Source: CAZEFK01 sp964511405
GTDB taxonomy: Bacteria; Pseudomonadota; Alphaproteobacteria; Elsterales; Elsteraceae
Direction: 5' to 3'
NCBI GenBank assembly: GCA_964511405.1
Contig: CAZEFK010000130.1
Location: forward strand, 1-21,254
DNA: 21,254 bases
Shown: piece by piece, positions 1 through 7,592 of the stretch
How the letters are laid out: the number at the start of each line of letters is the position of its first letter
How positions within the stretch are numbered: the stretch's first letter is position 1
Program-made: the position numbers and the translations under genes
Notes under the pieces: model-generated
What the model saw: only the letters and a program-made list of their open reading frames with translations
Databases searched by the model: none
Told to the model about the DNA's origin: nothing

Positions 1-398
1 AAGATCTGGTGGACGGTGCCGCCGAAATCCGGGTTCTCGGCCAGCCGGCGGGCGGCGCCCAACAGCATCGTGGTGTGCCCGTCATGGCCGCAGGCATGCA
101 TCTTGCCGTCATGCACCGAGCGATGGTCGAAGCCGTTCTTCTCGAGGATGTGCAGGGCGTCCATGTCGGCGCGCAGGCCGATCGACCGGGTGCCGGGGCG
201 CTTGCCCTTGAGCGCGCCGACCACGCCCGTGGTGGCCAGGCCGCGATGCACCTGGTAGCCCCAGGCCGCCAGCTTCTCGGCCACCAGCGCCGCCGTCCGC
301 ACTTCCTCGAACGCGGTCTCGGGGTGACGGTGGATGTCGCGGCGGATCGCCGTCAGGTCGGCGGCATCGGGCGCCAGTTGGCTCAGGAGGTCGTGCAT
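1..398 (-). CDS. M20-family amidohydrolase (hippurate hydrolase/aminoacylase-like), 5' part only
   Basis: Partial gene: the first 132 codons are present and the rest lies beyond position 1. The translation opens with MHDLLSQLAPDAADLTAIRR followed by DIHRHPETAFEE, the usual start of M20D amidohydrolases. The metal-site segment LRADMDAL and the signature MHACGHDGHTTMLLGAA (about residues 104-120) supply the expected Asp, Cys and His ligands. The family hydrolyses N-acyl or amide bonds of amino acids or peptides in the cytoplasm with two divalent metal ions; the substrate cannot be read from this fragment. The start lies only 25 bases downstream of the stop of the ABC ATPase gene on the same strand, so the two may be cotranscribed, although no functional link is obvious. 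Confidence 0.9.
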   Translation of the reverse strand, partial: MHDLLSQLAPDAADLTAIRRDIHRHPETAFEEVRTAALVAEKLAAWGYQVHRGLATTGVVGALKGKRPGTRSIGLRADMDALHILEKNGFDHRSVHDGKMHACGHDGHTTMLLGAARRLAENPDFGGTVHQI

Positions 399-423
399 CG
401 GTCTCGCTCTCGTCGTCGAACGG

Positions 424-1176
424 CTATCCTGCGACGGGTTCGTGGCGCTGCGCCAGATAGCGCTCGACGGCGCCCTCGGTCGAACCGTCATAGGTGATGC
501 GGCCATGGTCCAGCACGATGGCGCGGCTGCACAGCTGCCGCACCGAATCCATGCCGTGGCTGACGAACAGCACCGTGCGGTTCTCGCGCGCGGCCGCGCG
601 CATGCGCTCGATGCACTTCGCCTGGAACGCCATGTCGCCGACCGCCAGCACTTCGTCGACCAGCAGGATCTCGGAATCGAGATGCGCCGAGACGCTGAAG
701 GCCAGGCGCATGAACATGCCGGTCGAGTATTTCTTGACCGGCGTGTCGATGAACTGATCGATCTCGGCGAAGGCGATGATCGCGGGCTCGGCCCGCGCGA
801 TCTCGCGCTTCGACATGCCCAGGATGGCGCCGCTGAAGGCGATGTTCTCGCGGCCCGTGAGGTCGGGATGGAAGCCCATGCCGATCTCCAGCAGCGCGCC
901 GACCCGGCCCTCCAGCTCGATGCGGCCGCTGTCCGGCGCCGTGATGCGGGCCAGGATCTTCATCAAGGTGCTCTTGCCCGAGCCGTTATGGCCGATCACG
1001 CCGACCACCTCGCCGCGGCAAACCATCAGGTCGATGTCGCGCAGGGCCCAGAACTCGACGCCGCCGAAGCCCTGCGCCACCCCGGCCAGGCGATCGTAGA
1101 GCGTGTGGCGGCGCGGCGGCGCCCCGATCATGTAGCGCTTGCTCAGGCCCTGGATGGCGATGACGGGGTCGGCCAT
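424..1176 (-). CDS. ABC-2 polysaccharide/O-antigen export ATPase (Wzt/KpsT type)
   Basis: A 250-residue ATPase of the polysaccharide exporter class. Walker A is GHNGSGKS (residues 62-69), the signature is the degenerate YSTGMFMRLAFS (150-161) typical of Wzt/KpsT/TagH ATPases, Walker B is ILLVDEVLAVGD (170-181), and the H-loop histidine is H207 in SHGMD. The protein ends shortly after the nucleotide-binding domain, so it lacks the C-terminal glycan-recognition domain of the longer Wzt proteins and resembles the KpsT form. The ATG shares its A with the TGA stop of the permease gene upstream (TGATG), which fixes this start and indicates translational coupling. An in-frame opening extends upstream, but it only shadows the permease in another frame. 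Inferred role: powering export of a lipid-linked glycan across the inner membrane. Confidence 0.93.
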   Translation of the reverse strand: MADPVIAIQGLSKRYMIGAPPRRHTLYDRLAGVAQGFGGVEFWALRDIDLMVCRGEVVGVIGHNGSGKSTLMKILARITAPDSGRIELEGRVGALLEIGMGFHPDLTGRENIAFSGAILGMSKREIARAEPAIIAFAEIDQFIDTPVKKYSTGMFMRLAFSVSAHLDSEILLVDEVLAVGDMAFQAKCIERMRAAARENRTVLFVSHGMDSVRQLCSRAIVLDHGRITYDGSTEGAVERYLAQRHEPVAG

Positions 1177-2033
1177 CACACCAGGTCCGACATCACCGCC
1201 TCGCGGCGGCGGAAGAAGCAATAGCCGCCCACCAGCAGGACCAGGGCGACCGCGGTCGAGATCACTGCTGCGGTCGGGTCGGGGGCGTCGGCGCCCAGCA
1301 TGCACCAGCGCCCGGCATCGATCACCGTGGCCATCGGGTTGAGCGCAAACCACTGCCGCCACTCGACCGGCACCAGCGATCCCGGATAGAGCACCGGGCT
1401 CGCGAACATCCAGACCTGGATCAGGAACGGCAGCAGATGCGCGACGTCGCGGTAGATCGCGTAGAGCGCCGCCAGGAAGAAGGCGGCGCCGGCGGCGGTC
1501 ACCACCGACAGCAGGATGACCAGGGGCAGCAGCACCACCGGCCAGCCCGGCGCCACCTGGTAATAGATCATCAGCGGCACCAGGGCGACCAGGCCGAAGC
1601 CCAGGTCGACCAGCGCCGCCAGGATGGCGGCCAGCGGCAGGTACAGCCGCGGGAAATAGATCTTGGTCACCAGATGCGGGTTCATGGCGACCGCGGCGCT
1701 GCCTTCGCTGACCGCGCGCGCGAAGGTCTGCCAGATCGTCATCGCCGAATAGATGAAGACCGGATAGGGCAGGCCGGCCGACGGCACCTGCAGCAGCCGG
1801 CCGAAGAACACGCTGAACACGATCATCAGCAGGAACGGCTGCAGGATCGCCCAGGCGGCGCCGATCACGGTCTGCTTGTAACGCACCCGGATCGCGCGCC
1901 ACACCAGCATCTCCAGGATATGGCGGGAGTGCCAGAGCTCGCCGAGATTGAAGGTCGGCACCTCGGCCGGCGGGACGATGACGGTGCGGCGCAGCGGGCG
2001 CACGTCGCCCGGGGCTTCCAGTTCGCTGATCAT
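1176..2033 (-). CDS. ABC-2 polysaccharide/O-antigen export permease (Wzm/KpsM type)
   Basis: A 285-residue integral membrane protein, the usual size for Wzm/KpsM permeases. The N-terminal part carries the characteristic LVWRAIRVRYKQTVIGAAWA stretch (residues 43-62) just before the first membrane segment. Hydrophobic segments follow at about 63-80, 92-108, 131-157, 165-195, 200-217 and 255-274, and a charged RRRE tail ends the protein. NPHLVTKIYFPRLYLPLA (118-135) is also typical. It forms the membrane channel with the ATPase encoded immediately downstream. No clear Shine-Dalgarno sequence is visible before the ATG. A strong hairpin lies 13-40 bases upstream, between this gene and the PEP-CTERM gene, and may partly separate the two transcriptionally. 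Confidence 0.93.
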   Translation of the reverse strand: MISELEAPGDVRPLRRTVIVPPAEVPTFNLGELWHSRHILEMLVWRAIRVRYKQTVIGAAWAILQPFLLMIVFSVFFGRLLQVPSAGLPYPVFIYSAMTIWQTFARAVSEGSAAVAMNPHLVTKIYFPRLYLPLAAILAALVDLGFGLVALVPLMIYYQVAPGWPVVLLPLVILLSVVTAAGAAFFLAALYAIYRDVAHLLPFLIQVWMFASPVLYPGSLVPVEWRQWFALNPMATVIDAGRWCMLGADAPDPTAAVISTAVALVLLVGGYCFFRRREAVMSDLV

Positions 2034-2045
2034 TCGGCCGTCGGC

Positions 2046-2072
2046 AGGGTCCCCTCGAAGAGGCGGGACCCT
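2046..2072 (-). terminator. Strong hairpin between PEP-CTERM and permease genes, possible terminator/attenuator
   Basis: The arms AGGGTCCC (2046-2053) and GGGACCCT (2065-2072) pair perfectly. The inner CTC/GAG pairs add to the stem around a GAA loop, with a two-base bulge. It lies about 48 bases after the stop of the PEP-CTERM gene and 13 bases before the permease start. No T-run follows on either strand, so it is not a textbook intrinsic terminator; it could act in mRNA end protection or partial termination. Confidence 0.45.
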
Positions 2073-2096
2073 ACCGTGCCCGGGCCGGCTTGGCCA

Positions 2097-2128
2097 GTGG
2101 GGCCTAACGTCCGTGGGGCCTATCGTCC
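2097..2128. repeat. 16-bp tandem duplication across the PEP-CTERM stop codon
   Basis: GTGGGGCCTAACGTCC (2097-2112) is followed directly by GTGGGGCCTATCGTCC (2113-2128), differing at one base. On the minus strand the second unit carries the last codons and the TAG stop of the PEP-CTERM gene, and the first unit repeats them as GGA-CGT-TAG just beyond. The copy has no coding consequence because it lies past the stop. Confidence 0.75.
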
Positions 2129-2767
2129 GCCCCGGCGCCGGCGCAGGGCCATGCCGACCAAACCGGCGCCGACCAGGGCCACGGTCGCGGGCTCCGGGAC
2201 CGACGTCGCGGACAGTGCCTCCAGCAGCACGCCGGTGCTGGCGGTGGTGCAGGGCGAGTCAGCGCAGGCCGCAGTGACGAACAGGAAGCGGTCGGGCGTG
2301 ATCGGCTGCGCGACACCCTCCTGGGTGGCCGCCAGGATCGGGGTCGCGCTGCCGAGGTCGATGGTCGGCGAGTCGCTGGTGAACAGGGTGAACTGCTCGC
2401 CGCCGGTGGTGGCACCCGGCGTGATGGTCCAGCCGCCGAGGTCGCCGTCGCCGGCCAGGTCCAGGCGGAGGATCTCGACCGGCGCGGCATTGATCTCGCC
2501 GTCCGCGCCGGGCCCTTCCATGACCCCCACGCCCTGCGCGTCGGGGCCGGCATCCATGCCGTACAGCAGCGCCGAGCTATTGAAATCCGGCGAAAAGGCC
2601 GCCGCCGCGACGGTCCGTCCCTCGGCGGCCGAGACGTAGGTGTGGGTCGAACCGAGGATGCCGTCGGACCCGGCGCCCCAAAAGGTCCAGGTGATCGTGC
2701 CGGCATGGGCGGGCGGCGCAGCCAGGGCGGCGCACAGCGCCACTGCCGCGATCAGCGTCTTCGTCAT
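2120..2767 (-). CDS. Secreted PEP-CTERM domain protein
   Basis: A 215-residue protein with a Sec signal peptide (MTKTLIAAVALCAALAAPPAHA, likely cleavage after A22). It has a small, Gly/Asp/Thr-rich extracellular body and a C-terminal PEP-CTERM sorting signal: VPEPAT at residues 190-195, a hydrophobic helix (VALVGAGLVGMAL) and a terminal Arg cluster RRRRGGR. PEP-CTERM tails are recognised and cleaved by exosortase (EpsH/XrtA families), which couples the protein to the envelope or an extracellular polysaccharide. No exosortase gene is in the window. The body resembles no enzyme I recognise; two cysteine-containing patches (ACADSPC) lie near residues 170-175. The ATG was chosen because it opens a perfect signal peptide and is preceded by AAGGGAAA. 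The open frame extends far upstream but that part is non-coding. A sigma-54-type promoter lies about 70 bases upstream. Confidence 0.92.
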   Translation of the reverse strand: MTKTLIAAVALCAALAAPPAHAGTITWTFWGAGSDGILGSTHTYVSAAEGRTVAAAAFSPDFNSSALLYGMDAGPDAQGVGVMEGPGADGEINAAPVEILRLDLAGDGDLGGWTITPGATTGGEQFTLFTSDSPTIDLGSATPILAATQEGVAQPITPDRFLFVTAACADSPCTTASTGVLLEALSATSVPEPATVALVGAGLVGMALRRRRGGR

Positions 2768-2833
2768 GGGCTTGGGTTTCCCTTGCTGCGGGCGGGCCGC
2801 CCGGAACGACGCAAAAGAGCGATGCAAAAACCC

Positions 2834-2851
2834 AAAGCAAGCGTCATGCCA
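2834..2851 (-). promoter_or_regulatory. Sigma-54 (RpoN) -24/-12 promoter upstream of the PEP-CTERM gene
   Basis: Read on the minus strand, the sequence is TGGCATGACGCTTGCTTT. It matches the sigma-54 consensus TGGCACG-N4-TTGCW at every position but one (CATG for CACG), and the essential GG and GC doublets are exactly 10 bases apart. The predicted start of transcription is near 2825, giving a leader of about 58 bases to the ATG at 2767. In PEP-CTERM/exosortase systems, control by the PrsK/PrsR two-component pair with RpoN is known from the literature, which fits this placement. The match is seen in sequence; activity is inferred. Confidence 0.72.
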
Positions 2852-2856
2852 TTCGC

Positions 2857-2875
2857 GAAAATACCCCACGTTTTC
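2857..2875. promoter_or_regulatory. AT-rich dyad just upstream of the sigma-54 promoter
   Basis: GAAAA (2857-2861) and TTTTC (2871-2875) form a perfect 5-bp inverted repeat with a 9-bp centre, 6 bases upstream of the -24 element. Such an AT-rich patch is unusual in this GC-rich window. It could be an activator or IHF-type site, although sigma-54 activators usually bind further upstream. The rest of the 2768-3008 gap shows no gene. Confidence 0.3.
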
Positions 2876-3008
2876 AAAGTGCTGTTGGCTCGATGCCGAA
2901 GCCTGTCCGGCCCGCGCTGTCAGGCCTGGCGACACGGCGATCGGCATAGCGGATGGCCATGATCGGGGACTCCAAGCCCGCGGTGCCCGTCGCCGCTGTA
3001 AAGCCCGC

Positions 3009-4385
3009 CTATCCGACCAGCGCTGCCGCCATGGCCTGGAACACCGACGCCCAGTCGCCGGCAACCGGCTGGCGGAACAGCCGCATCGCCGGATACCAGG
3101 GGGTCCGGTCGCCGGCGCGCAGCCAGCGCCAGTCGGGATCGGCCTGCAGCGCCACCCAGGTCGGAACCCCCAGGGCGCCGGCCAGGTGCGCCGGCGCCGT
3201 GTCGGAGCTGATGACCAGGTCCAGGGTCGCCATGATCGCGGCCGTGTCGACGAAGGCGTCGGGCCCGGCGTCGGGGTCGGGCTCGATCCGCTCGATCGCC
3301 AGGCCCGCCGGCAGGTCATCGAGCTGGTCCAGGCCGTCGCGGCGCTGCAGGGCGATCAGCCGGACGCCGGGAATCGCCCCCAGCGGCGCAAACGCGGCCA
3401 GCGGCGGCGACCGGCCGCGGTCGAGCGGCGTGCGCGGATTGCCCTGCCAGACCAGCCCGATCCGCCGGCCCGGCCGCCGGCCCAGATGTTCGGACCATCG
3501 GGCGACCAGCGCCGGCTCCGGACTGAGGGCGGCGCGATAGGCCGGCACGGTGTCGAGAGTCACGCCCAGGACATGGGGCAGGCTCATCATCGCGATCTGC
3601 CAGTCGTGGGGCGGCAGCGCCGCGCCGCGCGCGACCACCGCACCGAGGCCGGGCACGCCGCCCAGCAGCCGCACCAGGGCGGCCGGCGCCTCCACGACCA
3701 CGCGGCCGCCGCGGCCCCGCGCCGCTGCCGCGAAGCGCACGAACTGCAGGACGTCGCCCAGCCCCTGCTCCGCATAGACCAGCAGCGTCTGGCCCGGGAA
3801 CGGCCGGCCGTCCCACGGCGGCGCGTCCAGGACGCGGGCGGCCGACCGGAACGCCCGGCACTGCCAGCGCGCCTCGAACAGCCGAAACCCCTCCTCGAGG
3901 TCGCCCGCCGCCAGCCGGCACAGCGCCAACTGGAACTGGGCGTCGGCGCGGCCGGGGTCGGCGGCCAGCGACCGGCGCAGCGCCGCCTCGGCCTCGTCCA
4001 GGCGGCCGGCGCCGCGCCGCAACCGGCCGTGCAGCATCAAGGCCTCGGGATGGTCCGGGTCGGCGGCCAGCGCGCGCTCGACGGCGACGGCCGCGGCCTC
4101 GCGCCGCCCCAGATCCAGCAGCACGCCGGCATAATCGGCCAGCGCCGTGGCCTCCGCGGCGCCCTGGCGCACCAGCGGCTCCAGCAGGCGCGCCGCAGCC
4201 TCGGGTTGGCCGAGGTCGCGCAGCACGCCGCCATAGACCCCCATGGCGGCGACGGCGACGGCCGGATCGCCGAGCGAGCGGCACAGCAGTTCCGCGGCTT
4301 CGCTCAGGCGGCCCTCGGCGCGCAGCCGCCGGCCCGCCGCCACCGGATCCGCGGCGTCGCCGCCGGTGCTCGCCTGCATGGTCAT
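3009..4385 (-). CDS. TPR-containing glycosyltransferase family protein (GT9/heptosyltransferase-like)
   Basis: 458 residues in two parts. Residues about 10-175 are Ala/Leu-rich helical TPR repeats, for example ALADYAGVLLDLGRREAA, EALMLHGRLRRGAGRLDEAE and ADAQFQLALCRLAAGDLEEG. Residues about 185-458 form a GT-B-like domain related to ADP-heptose:LPS heptosyltransferases: LLVYAEQGLGDVLQFVRF (201-218) is the N-terminal signature and ISSDTAPAHLAGALGVPTW (392-410) the C-terminal nucleotide-sugar-side motif. Such TPR-GT proteins are common in Alphaproteobacteria and are thought to glycosylate surface glycans or proteins. ATG codons stand at 4385 and 4379; neither has a clear ribosome site. It lies upstream of the PEP-CTERM and exporter genes on the same strand, separated by a 241-bp gap. 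Acceptor and sugar are unknown. Confidence 0.88.
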   Translation of the reverse strand: MTMQASTGGDAADPVAAGRRLRAEGRLSEAAELLCRSLGDPAVAVAAMGVYGGVLRDLGQPEAAARLLEPLVRQGAAEATALADYAGVLLDLGRREAAAVAVERALAADPDHPEALMLHGRLRRGAGRLDEAEAALRRSLAADPGRADAQFQLALCRLAAGDLEEGFRLFEARWQCRAFRSAARVLDAPPWDGRPFPGQTLLVYAEQGLGDVLQFVRFAAAARGRGGRVVVEAPAALVRLLGGVPGLGAVVARGAALPPHDWQIAMMSLPHVLGVTLDTVPAYRAALSPEPALVARWSEHLGRRPGRRIGLVWQGNPRTPLDRGRSPPLAAFAPLGAIPGVRLIALQRRDGLDQLDDLPAGLAIERIEPDPDAGPDAFVDTAAIMATLDLVISSDTAPAHLAGALGVPTWVALQADPDWRWLRAGDRTPWYPAMRLFRQPVAGDWASVFQAMAAALVG

Positions 4386-4426
4386 CGTGCCGCGTGCTGT
4401 AGCGGCGCCCCGGCGGCTTGTCGAGG

Positions 4427-4455
4427 TCGACGGCGCCGCGGCACGCCTCTATCAT
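4427..4455 (+). promoter_or_regulatory. Candidate sigma-70 promoter of the ABC uptake operon
   Basis: TCGACG (4427-4432) and TATCAT (4450-4455) are separated by 17 bases and match 4 of 6 and 5 of 6 positions of the -35 and -10 consensus. They lie upstream of the GAAGGAGG ribosome site (4471-4478) of the binding-protein gene. The 103-bp divergent gap must also hold a promoter for the TPR glycosyltransferase, which I could not place. Confidence 0.35.
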
Positions 4456-4488
4456 TTCGCGTAACGATACGAAGGAGGAACCGATCCG

Positions 4489-5715
4489 ATGCTGCCGACC
4501 CGTGCCGTCCTGACCGTGGCCCTTGCCGTCGCGCCGGCTGCCCTCCCCGCCCTCGCTTGGGCCGATGACGACGTGATCACGCTGGGCGCGCCGATCTCGA
4601 TGACCGGGATCTATTCGACCCTGGGCAAGGACACGCGCGACGGCTACGACCTCGGCGTCAAGAAGATCAACGATGCCGGCGGCGTCGAGATCGGCGGCAA
4701 GCACTACAAGCTGAAGATCACCTATTACGACGACGAGAGCACGCCGGCGCGCAGCGCCCAGCTCGCCGAGCGCCTGATGGCGCAGGACGGCATCAAGCTG
4801 CTGCTCGGTCCCTACGGCTCGGGCCTGACCAAGGCGGTGCAGCCGATCGTCGAGAAGTTCCAGGTTCCGATGGTCCAGGCCAACGGCGCCGACCGCGACA
4901 TCTTCACCAAGGGCTACAAGTTCACCTTCGGCGTGCTGGCCACCACCGAGCAGTATCTGCGCCCGGCCGTCGACCTCCTGGCCGACCTCGCCAAGGCGCA
5001 AGGCAAGCCGCTGTCCGACCTGAAGGTCGCGGTCGCCATCGAGAACGACCCGTTCTCGATCGACGTGCGCGACGGCGTCGTCGAGGACGCCAAGGACAAG
5101 GGCATGAAGGTCGTGGTCGACGACAAGTTCCCGCGCGACCTCAACGACATGAGCACCACGATCACCAAGATCAAGGCGCTCAAGCCCGACCTGCTGCTGG
5201 TGTCGGGCCACGAGAAGGGCGCCGCCCTGGCCGTGCGCTCGCTGGCCGACGCCAAGCTCGCCTTGCCCATGGTCGCCATGACCCATTGCGACAGCGCCAA
5301 GGTCGAGCAGCAGGGCAAGGCGGCCGAGTATGTCGTCTGCGGCTCGCAGTGGGACCGCACCCTGACCTACAAGGACGCGCTGTTCGGCAGCGCCGAGGAT
5401 TACGCCAAGACGTTCGAGGCCGAATACCACTACGCCCCGCCCTACCAGTCCGCCGAATCGACCGCCGCGGTCATGGTCTATGCCGACGCCCTGCACCGGG
5501 CCGGCAGCGCCGATCCGCTGAAGGTGCGCGACGCCCTGGCCACGACCGACATGCAGACCTTCTACGGGCCGATCAAGATCGACCAGACCGGCCGCAACGT
5601 CGCCAAGACCATGGTGCTGCAGCAGATCCAGGGCGGCGCCTACAAGGTGGTGGCCCCGGCCCAGTGGGCGTCGGCCAAGGTGGTGTACCCGGCCCCGGCG
5701 TGGTCGGCGCGGTAG
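4489..5715 (+). CDS. Branched-chain amino acid-type ABC transporter substrate-binding protein (LivK family)
   Basis: A 408-residue periplasmic binding protein. The Sec signal peptide spans about residues 1-25, with cleavage in ALAWA-DDD. The mature protein opens with ITLGAPISMTGIYSTLGKDT, the standard start of LivK-type type I binding proteins, followed by RDGYDLGVKKINDAGGVEIGG. The motif LLLGPYGSGLTKAV (about residues 104-117) also fits the family. AGGAGG is well placed 8 bases before the ATG, which fixes the start. It is the first gene of a five-gene uptake operon. The ligand could be a branched-chain or other amino acid, an amide or a related compound; the sequence does not decide. Confidence 0.95.
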   Translation: MLPTRAVLTVALAVAPAALPALAWADDDVITLGAPISMTGIYSTLGKDTRDGYDLGVKKINDAGGVEIGGKHYKLKITYYDDESTPARSAQLAERLMAQDGIKLLLGPYGSGLTKAVQPIVEKFQVPMVQANGADRDIFTKGYKFTFGVLATTEQYLRPAVDLLADLAKAQGKPLSDLKVAVAIENDPFSIDVRDGVVEDAKDKGMKVVVDDKFPRDLNDMSTTITKIKALKPDLLLVSGHEKGAALAVRSLADAKLALPMVAMTHCDSAKVEQQGKAAEYVVCGSQWDRTLTYKDALFGSAEDYAKTFEAEYHYAPPYQSAESTAAVMVYADALHRAGSADPLKVRDALATTDMQTFYGPIKIDQTGRNVAKTMVLQQIQGGAYKVVAPAQWASAKVVYPAPAWSAR

Positions 5716-5739
5716 TCCACCCAGGCAGCGGGCACCCTC

Positions 5740-6642
5740 ATGATCGATAACCTGTTGCTGCTGGCCCAGGCGCCGGAGCTGGGCCTGCAGCTGGTGGTCG
5801 ACGGCGTACTGATCGGCGCCGTGTTCTGCCTGGCCGCCTATGGCATGGCGCTGGTCTGGGGCGTGATGGACCTGATCAACGTCGCCCAGGGCGAGCTGGT
5901 GATGCTGGGCGGCTATGTCGCCCTGGGCGTCGTCCAGCTGGGCCTGCCGCCGCTGCTGGGGGTGCCGGTTGCGACGGCGGTGCTGTATGCGGTCGGCTGG
6001 CTGCTCTACCGCGGCATCGTGTACCGGCTGGTCGACCGCGACCTGTTCGTCTCGATCCTGGCCACCTTCGGCATCTCGATCGTGATCCAGCAGCTGCTGA
6101 ACCAAGTGGTCGGCTCCGACATCCAGAGCATCGACGCCCAGCTGGGCAGCTTCGACCTGCTGGGCGGCGCCGTCACCGTGCCCCGGGTCAAGCTGCTGGC
6201 GCTGGGCTGCGTGCTGGCGCTGGGCCTGGGCCTGGCGCTGTTCCTCAAGCGCACCCGGATCGGCCAGGCGATCCGCGCCACCGCCCAGAACGCCCGGGCG
6301 GCGCGCATCCTGGGCATCGACACCGACCATGTCTACGCCACCACCTTCGCCCTCAACGCCGCGATCTGCGGCGCGACCGGCGCCCTGGTGGCGATGACCT
6401 GGGTGGTCCACCCCTATATCGGCCTGCCCTACACCCTGCGCTCGTTCATGATCGTGGTCGCCGCCGGCCTCGGCAACTTGCCGGGGGTGATCGTGGCCGG
6501 TCTGGGCCTCGGCGTCGCCGAGCAGGCCGCGGGCTTCGTGCTGGGCGCCGAATTCCAGATGGGCTTCGTGTTCGCGCTGATGGTGCTGCTGCTGGTCGGC
6601 CGCAACCTGCGCCTCCACGCCCAGCGCAAGGTCCTGCGATGA
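5740..6642 (+). CDS. livH: Branched-chain amino acid-type ABC permease (LivH family)
   Basis: A 300-residue inner-membrane permease of the LivH family with about eight hydrophobic segments. Family features include YGMALVWGVMDLINVAQGEL near residues 34-53 and the cytoplasmic coupling region KRTRIGQAIRATAQNARAAR (about 169-188), which contacts the ATPases. GLGNLPGVIVAGLGLGVAEQ (about 244-263) is also family-typical. It starts 24 bases after the binding-protein stop and its TGA overlaps the next ATG (ATGA), so expression is coupled. It pairs with the LivM-type permease to form the membrane channel. The gene symbol indicates family, not proven substrate. Confidence 0.94.
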   Translation: MIDNLLLLAQAPELGLQLVVDGVLIGAVFCLAAYGMALVWGVMDLINVAQGELVMLGGYVALGVVQLGLPPLLGVPVATAVLYAVGWLLYRGIVYRLVDRDLFVSILATFGISIVIQQLLNQVVGSDIQSIDAQLGSFDLLGGAVTVPRVKLLALGCVLALGLGLALFLKRTRIGQAIRATAQNARAARILGIDTDHVYATTFALNAAICGATGALVAMTWVVHPYIGLPYTLRSFMIVVAAGLGNLPGVIVAGLGLGVAEQAAGFVLGAEFQMGFVFALMVLLLVGRNLRLHAQRKVLR

Positions 6643-7592
6643 GGCACTGGATGGGCGCCGGCGCCCTGGTCGCCGCCGGCATCGTGGCGCCGATTGCGCT
6701 GCCGACCCTGCTCAGCCAGCTGGCGCTGCTGTGGGTCATGGTGCTGTTCGCCCTGACCTGGGACCTGGTCGGCGGCCAGATGGGCTACAACTCCTTCGGC
6801 AACGTCCTGTTCTTCGGGCTCGGCTGCTATGCCGGGGTCGTGGTCCCGCGCGAGCTGGGGCTCGACTACTTCCCCGGGATCGCCGCCGGCATGGCCGGCG
6901 CCGTGCTGGTTTCGGTGGCGGCCGCGGCCCTCCTGGGCTCGGCGCTGCTCGGCCTGCGCGGCCACTACTTCGCGATCTCGACCCTGGGGCTGGGCCTGGC
7001 CGCCGCCGAGCTGGTCAGCGGCTGGGACTTCGTCGGCGCCGGCGGGGGCCTGCAGGTGCCGGGATATCCCGGCTCGCTGCATGCCCGCGGGCTGTTCTTC
7101 TATGTCCTGGCGTTCCTGCTGGCGCTGCTCTGCCTCGGCGTGCTGGCCCTGATCTATCGCAGCCGCTTCGGCCTGGCGCTCAACGCCGTGCGCGACGACG
7201 AGGACAAGGCCGAGGCCATGGGCCTGCCGACCGTGCGCATCAAGGTGCTGGCCTGGGTGATCGCGGCCCTGTTCCTGGCGCCGGCCGGCGTGGTCGTGGG
7301 CTACCTGATCGGCTTCATCGACCCGCGCGAGGTCGCGTTCGCCGGCTCGACCTACGGCGTGTGGATGGTGCTGATGGCGATCCTGGGCGGCCGCGGCACG
7401 CTGTGGGGGCCGGTGATCGGCGCCGTGCTGTTCCACGTGACCCAGGAGCTGTTCTGGACCTACCTGCTGGGCTGGCAGCGGGTGGCCATGGGCGTGGCGA
7501 TCGTCGCCATCGTCGTGTTTTTCCCGAACGGGCTGATGGGCTGGCTGCGCCAGGCCAGGCCGGCCTGGTTCGCCAAGCCGGGGCCGGCGTGA
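6639..7592 (+). CDS. livM: Branched-chain amino acid-type ABC permease (LivM family)
   Basis: A 317-residue membrane permease of the LivM family. LTWDLVGGQMGYNSFGNVLF (residues 39-58) is the hallmark LivM stretch, and FGLALNAVRDDEDKAEAMGL (about 177-196) is the ATPase-coupling EAA-like loop. GGRGTLWGPVIGAVLFH (about 250-266) closes the family pattern. The start is fixed by the 4-base ATGA overlap with livH, and the stop overlaps the next ATG by one base. It forms the second half of the heterodimeric channel. Confidence 0.94.
   Translation: MRHWMGAGALVAAGIVAPIALPTLLSQLALLWVMVLFALTWDLVGGQMGYNSFGNVLFFGLGCYAGVVVPRELGLDYFPGIAAGMAGAVLVSVAAAALLGSALLGLRGHYFAISTLGLGLAAAELVSGWDFVGAGGGLQVPGYPGSLHARGLFFYVLAFLLALLCLGVLALIYRSRFGLALNAVRDDEDKAEAMGLPTVRIKVLAWVIAALFLAPAGVVVGYLIGFIDPREVAFAGSTYGVWMVLMAILGGRGTLWGPVIGAVLFHVTQELFWTYLLGWQRVAMGVAIVAIVVFFPNGLMGWLRQARPAWFAKPGPA

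Noticed and set aside
2768..3319. Upstream extension of the PEP-CTERM frame.
   Set aside because: The internal ATG opens a textbook signal peptide; the extension is antisense to the glycosyltransferase end and crosses the sigma-54 promoter.
4386..4445. Inverted repeats CGTGCCGCG/CGCGGCACG and GCGGCGCC/GGCGCCGC in the divergent gap before livK.
   Set aside because: Both are GC-only or nearly so and widely spaced; too likely by chance to call an operator or terminator.
3316..6618. A very long open frame on the minus strand (about 1100 codons) spanning the livK/livH genes and the TPR glycosyltransferase.
   Set aside because: It is antisense to clearly recognised genes and has a His/Gln/Arg-rich composition typical of shadow frames in GC-rich DNA; no domain is recognisable.
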